Assembly: GCA_964651535.1 (NCBI GenBank)
Contig: CAZYYE010000001.1
Coordinates: 186,001-250,000 of the forward strand
Length of the DNA stretch: 64,000 nt
Source: Terrimesophilobacter sp964651535
GTDB taxonomy: Bacteria > Actinomycetota > Actinomycetes > Actinomycetales > Microbacteriaceae
Direction of reading: 5' to 3'
Shown piece after piece: positions 42,934-51,347 of the stretch (positions are counted from its first letter, which is position 1; each line of letters opens with the position of its first letter). A program made the position numbers and the translations under genes. The notes beneath the pieces are model-generated. The model saw only the letters and a list, made by a program, of their open reading frames with translations. It ran no database searches and was not told the DNA's origin.

Positions 42934-43164
42934 TCAGTCGCCGGGCGCGAGCACGAGCAAGTCGCCTACTTCGCACTCGAGCGCCTCGCAAATCGCCCGC
43001 AGCGTCGAGAACCGGATGGCGCGTGCCCGATCGTTCTTGAGCACGGAGAGGTTCACGATGCTCAAGTCCACAAGCTCGGCGAGCCGGGTGAGCGTCATCC
43101 CGCGCTCCTCGAGCAGCTCGCCGAGCCGGCACCGGATGCCGGTGATCTCCACCTCCTCTGTCAT
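42934..43164 (-). CDS. Small XRE-family regulator (YozG-like)
   Basis: The 76-residue Cro/CI-type protein is almost only a helix-turn-helix: RCRLGELLEERGMTLTRLAELVDLSIVNLSVLKNDRARAIRFSTL, followed by CEALECEVGDLLVL. It lies downstream of a DUF2975-like membrane protein on the same strand, as in the common DUF2975/YozG pair. The ATG at 43164 follows GGGGCGAGG. Longer in-frame starts upstream cross a 20-bp inverted repeat and were rejected. Confidence 0.85.
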   Translation of the reverse strand: MTEEVEITGIRCRLGELLEERGMTLTRLAELVDLSIVNLSVLKNDRARAIRFSTLRAICEALECEVGDLLVLAPGD

Positions 43165-43182
43165 CCTCGCCCCCCAAAATCC

Positions 43183-43245
43183 CCGCGAGTGTGCACTTGT
43201 GGCTGTTCTCGCACCCTGAAAACGACCACAAGTGCACACTCGCGG
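43183..43245. repeat. Perfect 20-bp inverted repeat between two co-oriented genes
   Basis: CCGCGAGTGTGCACTTGTGG (43183-43202) is exactly repeated in inverse at 43226-43245, with a 23-base spacer. It sits between the DUF2975-like gene and the XRE gene, so it would form a strong hairpin in their transcript. Confidence 0.9.
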
Positions 43246-43258
43246 TAGATGGGGCGGG

Positions 43259-43876
43259 TCATATGAGGCCTTCCGTGTCACGCTGCAGACGCTCGCCAAA
43301 CTGGAACGCGCCGGCAACGAGCAGAAGAGCAAATCCGGCGACGATGGGCAGGAGGTCGAAGTGCATTTCGAGGGGGAACTGCACGGGGTCGAGGTGGAGT
43401 TCGTCGAGGGCAAGCCAGGTGGAGAACCCCAGCATCCCCTGGCTGAGCAGGCTGCCGATGGTCAGCGCCGCCGCCGCAAACCAGAACGTGCGGGTGACGC
43501 TCTCGCCGAACGGGTTCCCCTTGTACATCCGCCAGCACAGGTAGGCGACAGAGAGCGCGAGGGCGACGAAGACGAGCGAGCCCATCCCTGCGCCCACGGC
43601 GAAAAGGATGCGCACCCCCGTGCTGAGCCCGTCCACGGATGCTGCGGCGGACGTGAACTCGCCGTTCAGGATCCGCGGGACGCCTGTCGCCTCCGGGTCT
43701 CCGATCACGTCGCCCGGCAGCGAGGCCGCCGCCGGCAGGACCATGTCGAAGCTTTCGCTGGCGAGTGCGGTGGCCGCGGTGATCGCACCTGCGGCGAGCG
43801 CGACCGCGGCGAGCACGAGCGCGATGAATTGAATGGTGAGGAGTCCTGCACGGTCTGGTTTTGACATCTCAGTCAT
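43259..43876 (-). CDS. DUF2975-like four-TM membrane protein
   Basis: The protein is 205 residues from ATG 43876. It has four hydrophobic segments (residues about 10-32, 88-112, 130-150, 172-190). The motif SVAYLCWRMYKGNPFGESVTRTFWFAAAAL matches DUF2975 proteins, in which a short loop with NPF separates the helices. The adjacent small XRE regulator supports the assignment. The function is unknown. An ATG at 43867 is an alternative. Confidence 0.75.
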   Translation of the reverse strand: MTEMSKPDRAGLLTIQFIALVLAAVALAAGAITAATALASESFDMVLPAAASLPGDVIGDPEATGVPRILNGEFTSAAASVDGLSTGVRILFAVGAGMGSLVFVALALSVAYLCWRMYKGNPFGESVTRTFWFAAAALTIGSLLSQGMLGFSTWLALDELHLDPVQFPLEMHFDLLPIVAGFALLLVAGAFQFGERLQRDTEGLI

Positions 43877-43884
43877 GATCAACC

Positions 43885-43935
43885 TAACGATAAACGATAA
43901 CAACGACAATCGTTAACATAACGACTTTCGATAAT
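43885..43935. promoter_or_regulatory. AT-rich cluster of TCGTTA/CGATAA half-sites upstream of the DUF2975-like gene
   Basis: Within 50 bases there are repeated TAACGAT, AACGATAA, ATCGTTAA and TCGATAA elements, including the inverted pair TAACGAT/ATCGTTA. The cluster covers the expected promoter of the DUF2975/XRE genes and is a likely autoregulatory operator. Confidence 0.45.
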
Positions 43936-43963
43936 CCCCGCAACCCCCGATCGAACCATCAGT

Positions 43964-44049
43964 GTCCCAAATGAAGGAGATCTGGACGCCCTCGGCTGGA
44001 ATCATCGGATGCTGCGCGTCGAAACCGCCGAATCTCCTTCATTTGGGAC
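43964..44049. repeat. Perfect 18-bp inverted repeat upstream of clpC
   Basis: GTCCCAAATGAAGGAGAT (43964-43981) is repeated in inverse at 44032-44049 with a 50-base interior. It lies in the divergent gap before clpC, about 120 bases from its start. Confidence 0.9.
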
Positions 44050-44166
44050 GGCACGCGAGGGAGAAGGGTCGTAACGCCCACGGCGAACAGGGGCAGTATC
44101 CGCAGGGCCCAGTCGTTACGCTCTTTGTAAGGCACCACACCTGCGAGGTGTCCAAGGAGATGTGAA

Positions 44167-46656
44167 ATGTTCGAACGGTTTACGGATCGCGCCCGCCGCG
44201 TGGTGGTTTTGGCCCAGGAAGAGGCCAAGATGCTCAACCACAACTACATCGGCACGGAGCACATCCTGCTCGGCCTCATCCACGAGGGTGAAGGCGTCGC
44301 CGCGAAGGCCCTCGAGTCTCTCGGGATTTCGCTGGATGCCGTGCGCGAGCAGGTCCAGGACATCATCGGCCAGGGCCAGCAGCAGCCCACCGGGCACATC
44401 CCGTTCACCCCGCGCGCCAAGAAGGTGCTCGAGCTCTCCCTTCGTGAGGCGCTGCAGCTCGGCCACAACTACATCGGCACGGAGCACATCCTGCTCGGTC
44501 TCATCCGCGAGGGCGAGGGTGTCGCGGCGCAGGTGCTCGTGAAGCTCGGCGCTGACCTCAACCGGGTTCGCCAGCAGGTCATCCAGCTCCTTTCCGGATA
44601 CCAGGGCAAGGAGCAGGTACAGGTCGGCGCGAACGAGCAGGCTGGCGCGCAGGCAGGCAGCCAGATCCTCGACCAATTCGGCCGCAACCTCACGCAGGCC
44701 GCCCGCGACGGCAAGCTCGACCCTGTGATCGGGCGCGAGAAGGAGATGGAGCGGGTCATGCAGATCCTCTCCCGCCGCTCCAAGAACAACCCCGTCCTTA
44801 TCGGCGAGCCAGGCGTCGGCAAGACAGCCGTCGTCGAGGGCCTCGCCCAGGCGATCGTGCGCGGCGAAGTGCCGGAGACGCTCAAGGACAAGCAGCTCTA
44901 CACGCTCGACCTCGGCAGCCTCATCGCCGGCAGCCGCTACCGCGGTGACTTCGAGGAGCGCCTCAAGAAGGTCACGAAGGAGATCCGCACGCGCGGCGAC
45001 ATCATCACGTTCATCGACGAAATCCACACGCTCGTCGGCGCAGGTGCCGCTGAGGGCGCGATCGACGCGGCCAGCATCCTGAAGCCGCTGCTTGCCCGCG
45101 GCGAGCTGCAGACGATCGGTGCGACGACGCTTGACGAATACCGCAAGCACTTTGAGAAGGATGCCGCGCTCGAGCGCCGCTTCCAGCCCGTGCAGGTGCA
45201 CGAGCCCACGCTTGCCCACACGATCAACATCCTGAAGGGCCTGCGCGACCGCTACGAGTCGTTCCACAAGGTGTCGATCACGGATGGCGCGCTCGTGTCG
45301 GCCGCGAACCTCGCCGACCGTTACGTGAGCGACCGGTTCCTCCCCGACAAGGCCATCGACCTGATCGACGAAGCGGGCGCCCGCCTGCGTTTGTCGATCC
45401 TTTCCGCCCCGCCGGAGCTGCGCGAATTCGACGACAAGATCGCCGGAGTGCGCGGCCAGAAGGAAGCCGCGATCGAGGAGCAGGACTTCGAGAAGGCCGC
45501 CTCCCTGCGTGACGACGAGAAGAAGCTGCTCGGGGAGCGTTTGCGCCTCGAGAAGCAGTGGAAGAGCGGCGAAGCCGGCACCACGGGAGTCGTCGACGAA
45601 GGCATCATCGCCGAAGTGCTCGCTGCCGCGACCGGCATCCCCGTGTTCAAGCTCACCGAGGAGGAGACCGCGCGTCTCGTCTTCATGGAGAAGGCGCTGC
45701 ACGAGCGCGTCATCGGTCAGGAGGAGGCCGTTTCGGTGCTCGCCAAGACCATCCGCCGCACGCGTGCCGGCCTCAAGGACCCGAAGCGGCCATCCGGTTC
45801 CTTCATCTTCGCCGGCCCGACCGGTGTTGGGAAGACCGAGCTCGCGAAGGCGCTCGCCGAGTTCCTGTTCGACGACGAAAACGCCCTCATTTCGCTCGAC
45901 ATGAGCGAGTACGGCGAGAAGCACACCGTTTCGCGGCTGTTCGGCGCTCCTCCCGGGTTCGTCGGATTCGAGGAGGGCGGCCAGCTCACCGAGAAGGTGC
46001 GCCGCAAGCCGTTCAGTGTCGTGCTGTTCGATGAGATCGAGAAGGCGCACCCGGATATCTTCAACTCGCTCCTCCAGATTCTGGAAGAGGGCCGGTTGAC
46101 GGATGGCCAGGGCCGCGTCGTCGACTTCAAGAACACCGTGATCATCATGACCACGAACCTCGGAACGAAGGACATCACGGGCGGTCCGGTCGGCTTCCAG
46201 GTGGAGGGCGATACCGCGACAAGCTACGACCGCATGCGCGGGAAGGTCGTCGAGGAGCTGAAAAAGCACTTCAAGCCCGAGTTCCTGAACCGCGTCGACG
46301 AGACGATCGTGTTCCCGCAGCTCAACAAGGAGGAGCTCCTGCAGATCGTCGGGCTCTTCACGAAGCGCCTCGCCGAGCGGATGCTGGATCGCGACCTCAC
46401 GGTCGACCTCACTGAGGCGGCCAAACTGCGGCTCATCGACATCGGGTTCGACCCGGCGCTCGGTGCTCGGCCGCTGCGTCGTGCGATGCAGCGCGAGGTC
46501 GAGGATCGGCTGAGTGAGCGCATCCTGCAGGGCGAACTGAACGCGGGAGACCACGTGAGTGTCGACTTCGTCGACAGCGAGTTCGTGTTCACGACGACCC
46601 GGCAGCTCGGCCGCGAGAAGATCGACGAGCTCGAGGCCGCCGAGGTCGGAAAGTAA
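44167..46656 (+). CDS. clpC: ATP-dependent Clp protease ATP-binding subunit ClpC
   Basis: The 829-residue Hsp100 unfoldase feeds substrates to ClpP. It has two N-terminal repeats (NHNYIGTEHILLGLIHEGEG and its copy about 75 residues later), AAA module 1 with GEPGVGKT, a UVR motif (EQDFEKAASLRDDEKKL) in the middle domain, and AAA module 2 with GPTGVGKTELAKAL. AAGGAG precedes the ATG. Residues 1-150 are the adaptor-binding N-domain. It is conserved near lysS and radA in actinobacteria. Confidence 0.97.
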   Translation: MFERFTDRARRVVVLAQEEAKMLNHNYIGTEHILLGLIHEGEGVAAKALESLGISLDAVREQVQDIIGQGQQQPTGHIPFTPRAKKVLELSLREALQLGHNYIGTEHILLGLIREGEGVAAQVLVKLGADLNRVRQQVIQLLSGYQGKEQVQVGANEQAGAQAGSQILDQFGRNLTQAARDGKLDPVIGREKEMERVMQILSRRSKNNPVLIGEPGVGKTAVVEGLAQAIVRGEVPETLKDKQLYTLDLGSLIAGSRYRGDFEERLKKVTKEIRTRGDIITFIDEIHTLVGAGAAEGAIDAASILKPLLARGELQTIGATTLDEYRKHFEKDAALERRFQPVQVHEPTLAHTINILKGLRDRYESFHKVSITDGALVSAANLADRYVSDRFLPDKAIDLIDEAGARLRLSILSAPPELREFDDKIAGVRGQKEAAIEEQDFEKAASLRDDEKKLLGERLRLEKQWKSGEAGTTGVVDEGIIAEVLAAATGIPVFKLTEEETARLVFMEKALHERVIGQEEAVSVLAKTIRRTRAGLKDPKRPSGSFIFAGPTGVGKTELAKALAEFLFDDENALISLDMSEYGEKHTVSRLFGAPPGFVGFEEGGQLTEKVRRKPFSVVLFDEIEKAHPDIFNSLLQILEEGRLTDGQGRVVDFKNTVIIMTTNLGTKDITGGPVGFQVEGDTATSYDRMRGKVVEELKKHFKPEFLNRVDETIVFPQLNKEELLQIVGLFTKRLAERMLDRDLTVDLTEAAKLRLIDIGFDPALGARPLRRAMQREVEDRLSERILQGELNAGDHVSVDFVDSEFVFTTTRQLGREKIDELEAAEVGK

Positions 46657-46705
46657 CCACTTCTCCGCCGCGGACGGCAGCCCCTCCCTCTCTGCCCCTG
46701 AGTGA

Positions 46706-46806
46706 GCTTTCATTATTCAGGAGGTGGTGTGGCTGATGAGGTTTGGGGGGATACCGCGGGCCATCCCCAGTATCATCCGTCCCATAACCTCCTGAATGAT
46801 GAAAGC
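46706..46806. repeat. 20-bp near-perfect inverted repeat (one mismatch) between clpC and argA
   Basis: GCTTTCATTATTCAGGAGGT (46706-46725) pairs with the inverse arm at 46787-46806 with one T/G wobble. The interior is 61 bases. The right arm with one extra base is identical to 33517-33537 in panC. Confidence 0.88.
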
Positions 46807-46851
46807 CAGAGGAGGAGGGGAGCGCGTGGTGACGCTCGGTAAGCTCGGAGC

Positions 46852-47355
46852 ATGACGTTCACCGTGCGCCCGGCCCGCACGAGCGACGTGTGGTTCATCC
46901 GAGACCTGGTCGGCCCGCTCGTGCAGCGGCGAATCCTCCTCGGCAAAGAGACCGTCGTGTTTTTCGAGTCGGTTCAGGAGTTCCGGGTCGCCGAGGATGC
47001 CGACGGCAACCCGATCGGGTGCGGGGCGCTGCACGTCATGTGGGAGGACCTCGCGGAGGTTCGCACGCTCGCGGTCGTCCCGGAGTGGCTGCACAAGGGC
47101 GTCGGCCAGGCGCTGCTCGAGTCGCTCGAGTCGGCCGCGCGCGAGCTTGGTCTCAGCCGCCTGTTCTGCCTCACGTTCGAGGTGGACTTTTTCGCCCGAA
47201 ACGGTTTCGAACCGATGGGCGACGACTCAATCGACCCCGAAGTGTATGCGGAACTCGTCCGCTCTCCGGATGAGGGGGTCGCCGAATTCCTGGACCTCGC
47301 CCGGGTGAAGCCGAACACGCTCGGCAACACCCGGATGATCAAACACATCAACTGA
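46852..47355 (+). CDS. argA: Amino-acid N-acetyltransferase (short ArgA-type, GNAT)
   Basis: The 167-residue GNAT protein closely follows the pattern of the mycobacterial stand-alone N-acetylglutamate synthase: VRPARTSDVWFIRDLV, FFESVQEFRVAED, GCGALHVMWEDLAEVRTLAV, GVGQALLESLE (acetyl-CoA loop), FCLTFEVDFFARNGFEPM and the ending EFLDLARVKPNTLGNTRM. It would make N-acetylglutamate, the first step of arginine synthesis, from acetyl-CoA and glutamate. It lacks the kinase-like domain of E. coli ArgA. Confidence 0.87.
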   Translation: MTFTVRPARTSDVWFIRDLVGPLVQRRILLGKETVVFFESVQEFRVAEDADGNPIGCGALHVMWEDLAEVRTLAVVPEWLHKGVGQALLESLESAARELGLSRLFCLTFEVDFFARNGFEPMGDDSIDPEVYAELVRSPDEGVAEFLDLARVKPNTLGNTRMIKHIN

Positions 47356-47410
47356 CGGCTCGCCGTCCGCTGGCATCCGTTACCACGGGAACGCCGTCTA
47401 CCCTTGTGTC

Positions 47411-48004
47411 ATGTCGACGTTCCGAACCCCCGTCGGCCCCCAGCCGAGCAACGTGTACTGGCGGCGGCGCATCGTCGTGGGCCTCGCCCTGCTCGCCGTC
47501 ATCGTGATCGTTCTGCTCCTTCTGTTCCAGCCGCGCGGCAACACGCCCTCAACGCCCAGCGCGACGAAAACGAACGCCCAATCGAACGCGCCGACCGACC
47601 CGGATGCGCCGTGCGCTCCTGGTGCGGTGGAGATCACCGCGGCAACCGACAAGTCCTCCTATGCGCCGGGCGAGAACCCGCAGATCACGCTCACCGTGAC
47701 GAACGTGGGCGCGAGCACGTGCACCATCAACGCGGGCACGAGCCAGCAGGAGTACCTCATCACAAGCGGCGACGAACTCTACTGGAGTTCGAAGGATTGC
47801 CAGACGGACGCGACGGATGCCGCAGTCATCCTGGAGCCGAATGACCCGAAGTCCACGGCACCCATCGTGTGGGACCGCACGCGGTCATCGCCTTCGACGT
47901 GCGACACGGAGCGGACGCAGGTCCCGGCTGGCGGGGCCAGTTACCACTTGAACATCAACCTCGGCGACCTCAAGTCGAACGATGTGCAGTTCATCCTGCA
48001 GTAG
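47411..48004 (+). CDS. Membrane-anchored extracellular protein with DUF4232-like domain
   Basis: The 197-residue protein has a basic N-terminus (YWRRR), one membrane anchor (residues about 22-41), a Thr/Ser/Pro/Asn-rich linker and a beta-sandwich domain with conserved cysteines (APCAPGAVEITAATDKSSYAPGENPQITLTVTN; STCTINAG; STCDTERT). It resembles DUF4232-type cell-surface proteins of actinobacteria. The TACCCT about 10 bases before the ATG and the absence of a Shine-Dalgarno suggest a leaderless transcript. The function is unknown. Confidence 0.75.
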   Translation: MSTFRTPVGPQPSNVYWRRRIVVGLALLAVIVIVLLLLFQPRGNTPSTPSATKTNAQSNAPTDPDAPCAPGAVEITAATDKSSYAPGENPQITLTVTNVGASTCTINAGTSQQEYLITSGDELYWSSKDCQTDATDAAVILEPNDPKSTAPIVWDRTRSSPSTCDTERTQVPAGGASYHLNINLGDLKSNDVQFILQ

Positions 48005-48039
48005 TCCAGCTCCCTGAGGGGGCCGCACAGCAGATTCTC

Positions 48040-48076
48040 GCTCGCTGAGGAGGCCGCAGGCCGTCTCGATGGGAGC
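48040..48076. repeat. REP-like palindrome downstream of the anchored protein
   Basis: GCTCGCTGAGGAGG and CCGTCTCGATGGGAGC flank a GC-rich loop. A half copy (GCTCCCTGAGGGGGCCG) lies just to the left at 48009-48025. It sits between two convergent genes. Confidence 0.75.
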
Positions 48077-48105
48077 GGGCTGCAACGTCGACCTGCAGGG
48101 TGTGA

Positions 48106-49461
48106 CTAGAACCCCGGCGCTTTGGCGTCGCGCACGCGCTTCGTCGGGAATGCGACCTTGATGGCGTTCTTCACCTGCCCGACCTCGGAATCCAGCACGG
48201 TGTCGAATCCGAGCCGTTTCGCCTCAGCCACGCGCTGCTTCGCGTTGGACACGGGGCGGATCTCTCCCGCGAGGCTGATCTCCCCGATCGCCGCGAGCGT
48301 CCCGGGCAGCGCCACCCCCATGTGCGCACTCGCGAGGGCGAGCGCGATCGCGAAGTCGGCGCCGGGTTCGGTGATCCGGATGCCGCCGACGGTCGAGACG
48401 TACACGTCGTGCTCGGCGAATTTGAGGTCCGCCCTGCGCTCGAGCACGGCGAGAAGCATGGCGACCCGCGACGAGTCGACGCCGTTCACGACCCGCCTCG
48501 GCTGCGGAGCCTTGGTGGGCACGATGAGCGCCTGCACCTCGACGGGCAGCGATCGCCTACCTTCCACGGCGACCGTCACGCACGTGCCGCTCACCGCCTT
48601 GCGGCTGCGGCTCAAGAACAGTCCGCTCGGATCGGCGACTTCCGCGATGCCGTCGCCGGTCATCTCGAAGCAGCCGACCTCATCGGTCGGGCCGAATCGG
48701 TTCTTCTGGGCGCGGATGAATCGCAAAGCCGTTTGACGGTCTCCCTCGAAGTGGCAGACGACGTCCACGAGGTGTTCGAGCAGGCGAGGGCCGGCGATCG
48801 ACCCATCCTTCGTGACGTGGCCGACGAGCAGCACGGGAAGGTTGCGGTCTTTCGAAACCCGGATGAGCGTGGCCGCGACTTCGCGCACCTGGGAGGGCCC
48901 GCCCGCGAGCCCCTCGCTCAGCGAACTGGACACGGTTTGCACCGAGTCGACGATGAGCAGTTGCGGTTTCACCTGATCGACCTGGCCGAGCACGGTCGCG
49001 AGATCGGTTTCGGCGGCGAGGAACAGATTGTCGTGGAGGCCGTTCGTGCGGCCGGCTCGCAAACGCACCTGGCTCGCGGATTCTTCGGCCGAAATGTACA
49101 GCACGCGCTGGCCGGTCTGCGCCGCGCGGCTTGCGACCTCCAGCAGCAGCGTCGACTTGCCGACGCCTGGTTCGCCGCTCAGCAGGATGGTGGCGCCGGG
49201 CACGATGCCGCCGCCCAGCACCCGGTCGAACTCGCCGATTCCGGTCGGCCAGTGGGCGACATCCTCCGCGCCGATCTCGGTGATGGGCCGGGCAACGCGA
49301 TCATCGGCGAGCCGCACGGCCTTCATCGAGCGGCCGACCCCCGCAGCTTCCGCGGTGTCGACGACGGTTCCCCACGCCTGGCATTCGCCGCAGCGGCCAA
49401 CCCATTTGACGGATGTCCAGCCGCACTCGGTGCAGCGGTAGTCGGTCGTGGGGCGTGCCAT
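48106..49461 (-). CDS. radA: DNA repair protein RadA (Sms)
   Basis: The 451-residue RecA-paralogue processes recombination intermediates. It has an N-terminal four-cysteine zinc finger (CTECGWTSVKWVGRCGECQAW), Walker A GEPGVGKSTLL, the RadA-specific KNRFG motif (QKNRFGPTDEVGCFEM) and a C-terminal Lon-protease-like domain (residues about 320-440). Length and motif order are canonical. It is convergent with the anchored-protein gene. Confidence 0.96.
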   Translation of the reverse strand: MARPTTDYRCTECGWTSVKWVGRCGECQAWGTVVDTAEAAGVGRSMKAVRLADDRVARPITEIGAEDVAHWPTGIGEFDRVLGGGIVPGATILLSGEPGVGKSTLLLEVASRAAQTGQRVLYISAEESASQVRLRAGRTNGLHDNLFLAAETDLATVLGQVDQVKPQLLIVDSVQTVSSSLSEGLAGGPSQVREVAATLIRVSKDRNLPVLLVGHVTKDGSIAGPRLLEHLVDVVCHFEGDRQTALRFIRAQKNRFGPTDEVGCFEMTGDGIAEVADPSGLFLSRSRKAVSGTCVTVAVEGRRSLPVEVQALIVPTKAPQPRRVVNGVDSSRVAMLLAVLERRADLKFAEHDVYVSTVGGIRITEPGADFAIALALASAHMGVALPGTLAAIGEISLAGEIRPVSNAKQRVAEAKRLGFDTVLDSEVGQVKNAIKVAFPTKRVRDAKAPGF

Positions 49462-49544
49462 GGGTACAGACTACGGCCGAGTGGTGTCATGGATGTTTCC
49501 CCGGCCGCTTTGACCGGATGGGATCGATCAGGTTGACTGTGGCC

Positions 49545-50219
49545 ATGAAGATCAGCGAGGTTACCATCGACGTCCGCGACAGCCGGGAGGCCGCCGATTT
49601 CTACGGTTCGGTGTTGGGACTTCCGGTCACGGTAACTCCGTCCGCGGCCACGGTGACGGCAGGTCGGACCACACTCGTCCTGCGGGAGAACCCCGAAACC
49701 GAAGGGTGCCACCACCTCGCCTTCACGATCCCGTCGAACAAATTCGCCGCCTCGAAGCGGTGGGTGTCCCAGCGCGCGGAGGTCATGTCGTTTCGCGGGG
49801 AGGATGAGTTCGAGTACGAAGCAGGCTGGAATGCCCGCTCGCTGTACTTCCCGGGCCCTGAGGGCTCCGTGATCGAGTTCATCATCCGGCGCGATCTCAA
49901 TAATGCGTCAGAGGGGGAGTTCACGTCGCGGGATCTCGAGTGCATCAGCGAGGTCGGGGTGGCCGTTCCGGATGTGCTCGGAACCGTCGACCTTCTCTCT
50001 GCGGAGGCCGGCATCGAACCGTACGGGCTGACTCCGCGCGACCGCTTCTCGCCCGTCGGCACGATCGACGGACTCATCATTCTGGTGACGCCCGACCGCA
50101 CCTGGTTCCCTGCTGACGATCTGCTGTCGAAGCAGTCCCGCATCCTGATCGAGGCGACCGATGCCCGGCCAGGCGTCTACCCCCTCGGGGAGCTCAGCAC
50201 CCTCACGGTCGCGCAGTAG
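49545..50219 (+). CDS. VOC/glyoxalase-like two-module protein
   Basis: The protein is 224 residues from ATG 49545. Each half has a beta-alpha-beta-beta-beta module: the first with KISEVTIDVRDSREAADFYGSVLGLPV and GPEGSVIEFI, the second from CISEVGVAVPDVLGTVDLLSAEAGIEPYGL. It is a vicinal-oxygen-chelate-like protein, either a lyase/dioxygenase or a binding protein. Its 3' end overlaps the 3' end of the convergent SorC-type regulator by 17 bp. Confidence 0.8.
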   Translation: MKISEVTIDVRDSREAADFYGSVLGLPVTVTPSAATVTAGRTTLVLRENPETEGCHHLAFTIPSNKFAASKRWVSQRAEVMSFRGEDEFEYEAGWNARSLYFPGPEGSVIEFIIRRDLNNASEGEFTSRDLECISEVGVAVPDVLGTVDLLSAEAGIEPYGLTPRDRFSPVGTIDGLIILVTPDRTWFPADDLLSKQSRILIEATDARPGVYPLGELSTLTVAQ

Positions 50220-51225
50220 CGCCCACTTTCGCCGCCGGCTTCTTCTTCGCAGTGCGCGATTCGCTCGCGAGGTATTCGAGCGTGCTGTGCGCGGTGAGGT
50301 CGTCGGTGATGATGAGCGAACTCAGCCCGGTGCGCGCGAGCCCGACGAGCGCCCGAACCTTGTCGTCGCCGCTGAGCAGCGCGATGGATGTGCGGACCCG
50401 CGCGAGCTGTTTCAGACTGACGGTGATGAGCCTTTCGGTCCACTCGTGGGTGATGATCTCCCCGTTCACGTCGTAGAGGTGGCCGAGGATGTTTCCCACG
50501 ACGCCGAGCTCGGCGAACTCGCGCGCAATCGTATCGTCGGCGCTTCCGGTCCACGCGAAGGTGGACGTTCTCAGCATGCCCGGTGCGCCGACGCCGTACA
50601 CGGCGGCGTCGAGGTGGTCCCACCGTTCCGTGGTCGCGCGAACCGTGTCGTTCAGCAAAATCGTGCGACGCGTTTCGAGGTTGTCGCACAGGGCCGGGGC
50701 GTGCAGCGGGTAGCTCGTTGCGTGGAAGCGATCCGCCATGTCGCGAACGAGGGTGTTGGCGTCCAGGTGCGGATACGCGGCGTTCCAACCGCCCATGAGG
50801 GGAAGAACGCCCAGCCTCGGCCGCGGGGTTTTTCTCACGGATGCGAGCATTCCGTTGATGGTGTGCCCTGCAGAAACTCCGACGATCCCGTCGAAGGGGA
50901 GGCGCTCCAGCACGTAGGGCGCTGCCGCGGCGCCGCAGATTCGCGACTGCTGTATCGGGTCCAGCCGGTGGCCCGCTGTGACAATGAACATCGTGCCCAG
51001 TTCGGCGGTGAGTTGGGCTGACAGCGCTTCGAAGTCGGAGTCGGCGGAGGCGACGGTGATGGTGACGACTTTGCGTTCCCGGGCGCGTTTGTTCATCCGG
51101 GAGATCGTGGCGGGGGACAGCGATGTGATTTCGCTGATTTCCTTGAGGTTTAGCTCGCGGACGTAGTAAAGGTCCGCGACGAGCCGCAGCATGGATTCCT
51201 CCTGCGCGTTGGAATTCCTACCCAT
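50203..51225 (-). CDS. SorC/DeoR-type sugar-binding transcriptional regulator
   Basis: The protein is 340 residues from ATG 51225 (GAGGAG 7 bases upstream). It has an N-terminal helix-turn-helix (LKEISEITSLSPATISRMNKRARERKVV) and a SorC-type phosphosugar-binding domain (FDGIVGVSAGHTINGM, MGGWNAAYPHLDANTLVRDMA, YGVGAPGM and ALVGLARTGLSSLIITD). Such regulators sense a phosphorylated sugar and control the neighbouring catabolic operon. It is divergent from the PTS operon, with a palindrome in the shared gap. Confidence 0.9.
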   Translation of the reverse strand: MGRNSNAQEESMLRLVADLYYVRELNLKEISEITSLSPATISRMNKRARERKVVTITVASADSDFEALSAQLTAELGTMFIVTAGHRLDPIQQSRICGAAAAPYVLERLPFDGIVGVSAGHTINGMLASVRKTPRPRLGVLPLMGGWNAAYPHLDANTLVRDMADRFHATSYPLHAPALCDNLETRRTILLNDTVRATTERWDHLDAAVYGVGAPGMLRTSTFAWTGSADDTIAREFAELGVVGNILGHLYDVNGEIITHEWTERLITVSLKQLARVRTSIALLSGDDKVRALVGLARTGLSSLIITDDLTAHSTLEYLASESRTAKKKPAAKVGATARP

Positions 51226-51250
51226 GCGAGTTCTCCTCTCCCGTGCCGTG

Positions 51251-51320
51251 CTTGACATTCAGATCACGCCACTGGTAGACATCTGTCAAGTGAACAAATT
51301 CTTGTGAAAATTCTTTCACA
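51251..51320. promoter_or_regulatory. Divergent control region: promoter and candidate SorC operators
   Basis: The inverted repeat CTTGACA (51251-51257) / TGTCAAG (51284-51290) contains a TTGACA -35-like box. A perfect palindrome TGTGAAA-ATTC-TTTCACA (51303-51320) lies 27 bases before the EIIA start. Either or both may be the operator of the adjacent SorC-type regulator. Confidence 0.5.
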
Positions 51321-51347
51321 TAGTAATTCGAAACGCGAGTGAGTGCA

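Noticed and set aside
44116..46713. Long open frame opposite clpC (865 codons)
   Set aside because: It is antisense to a canonical clpC and has repetitive Leu/Arg/Glu composition typical of a shadow frame.
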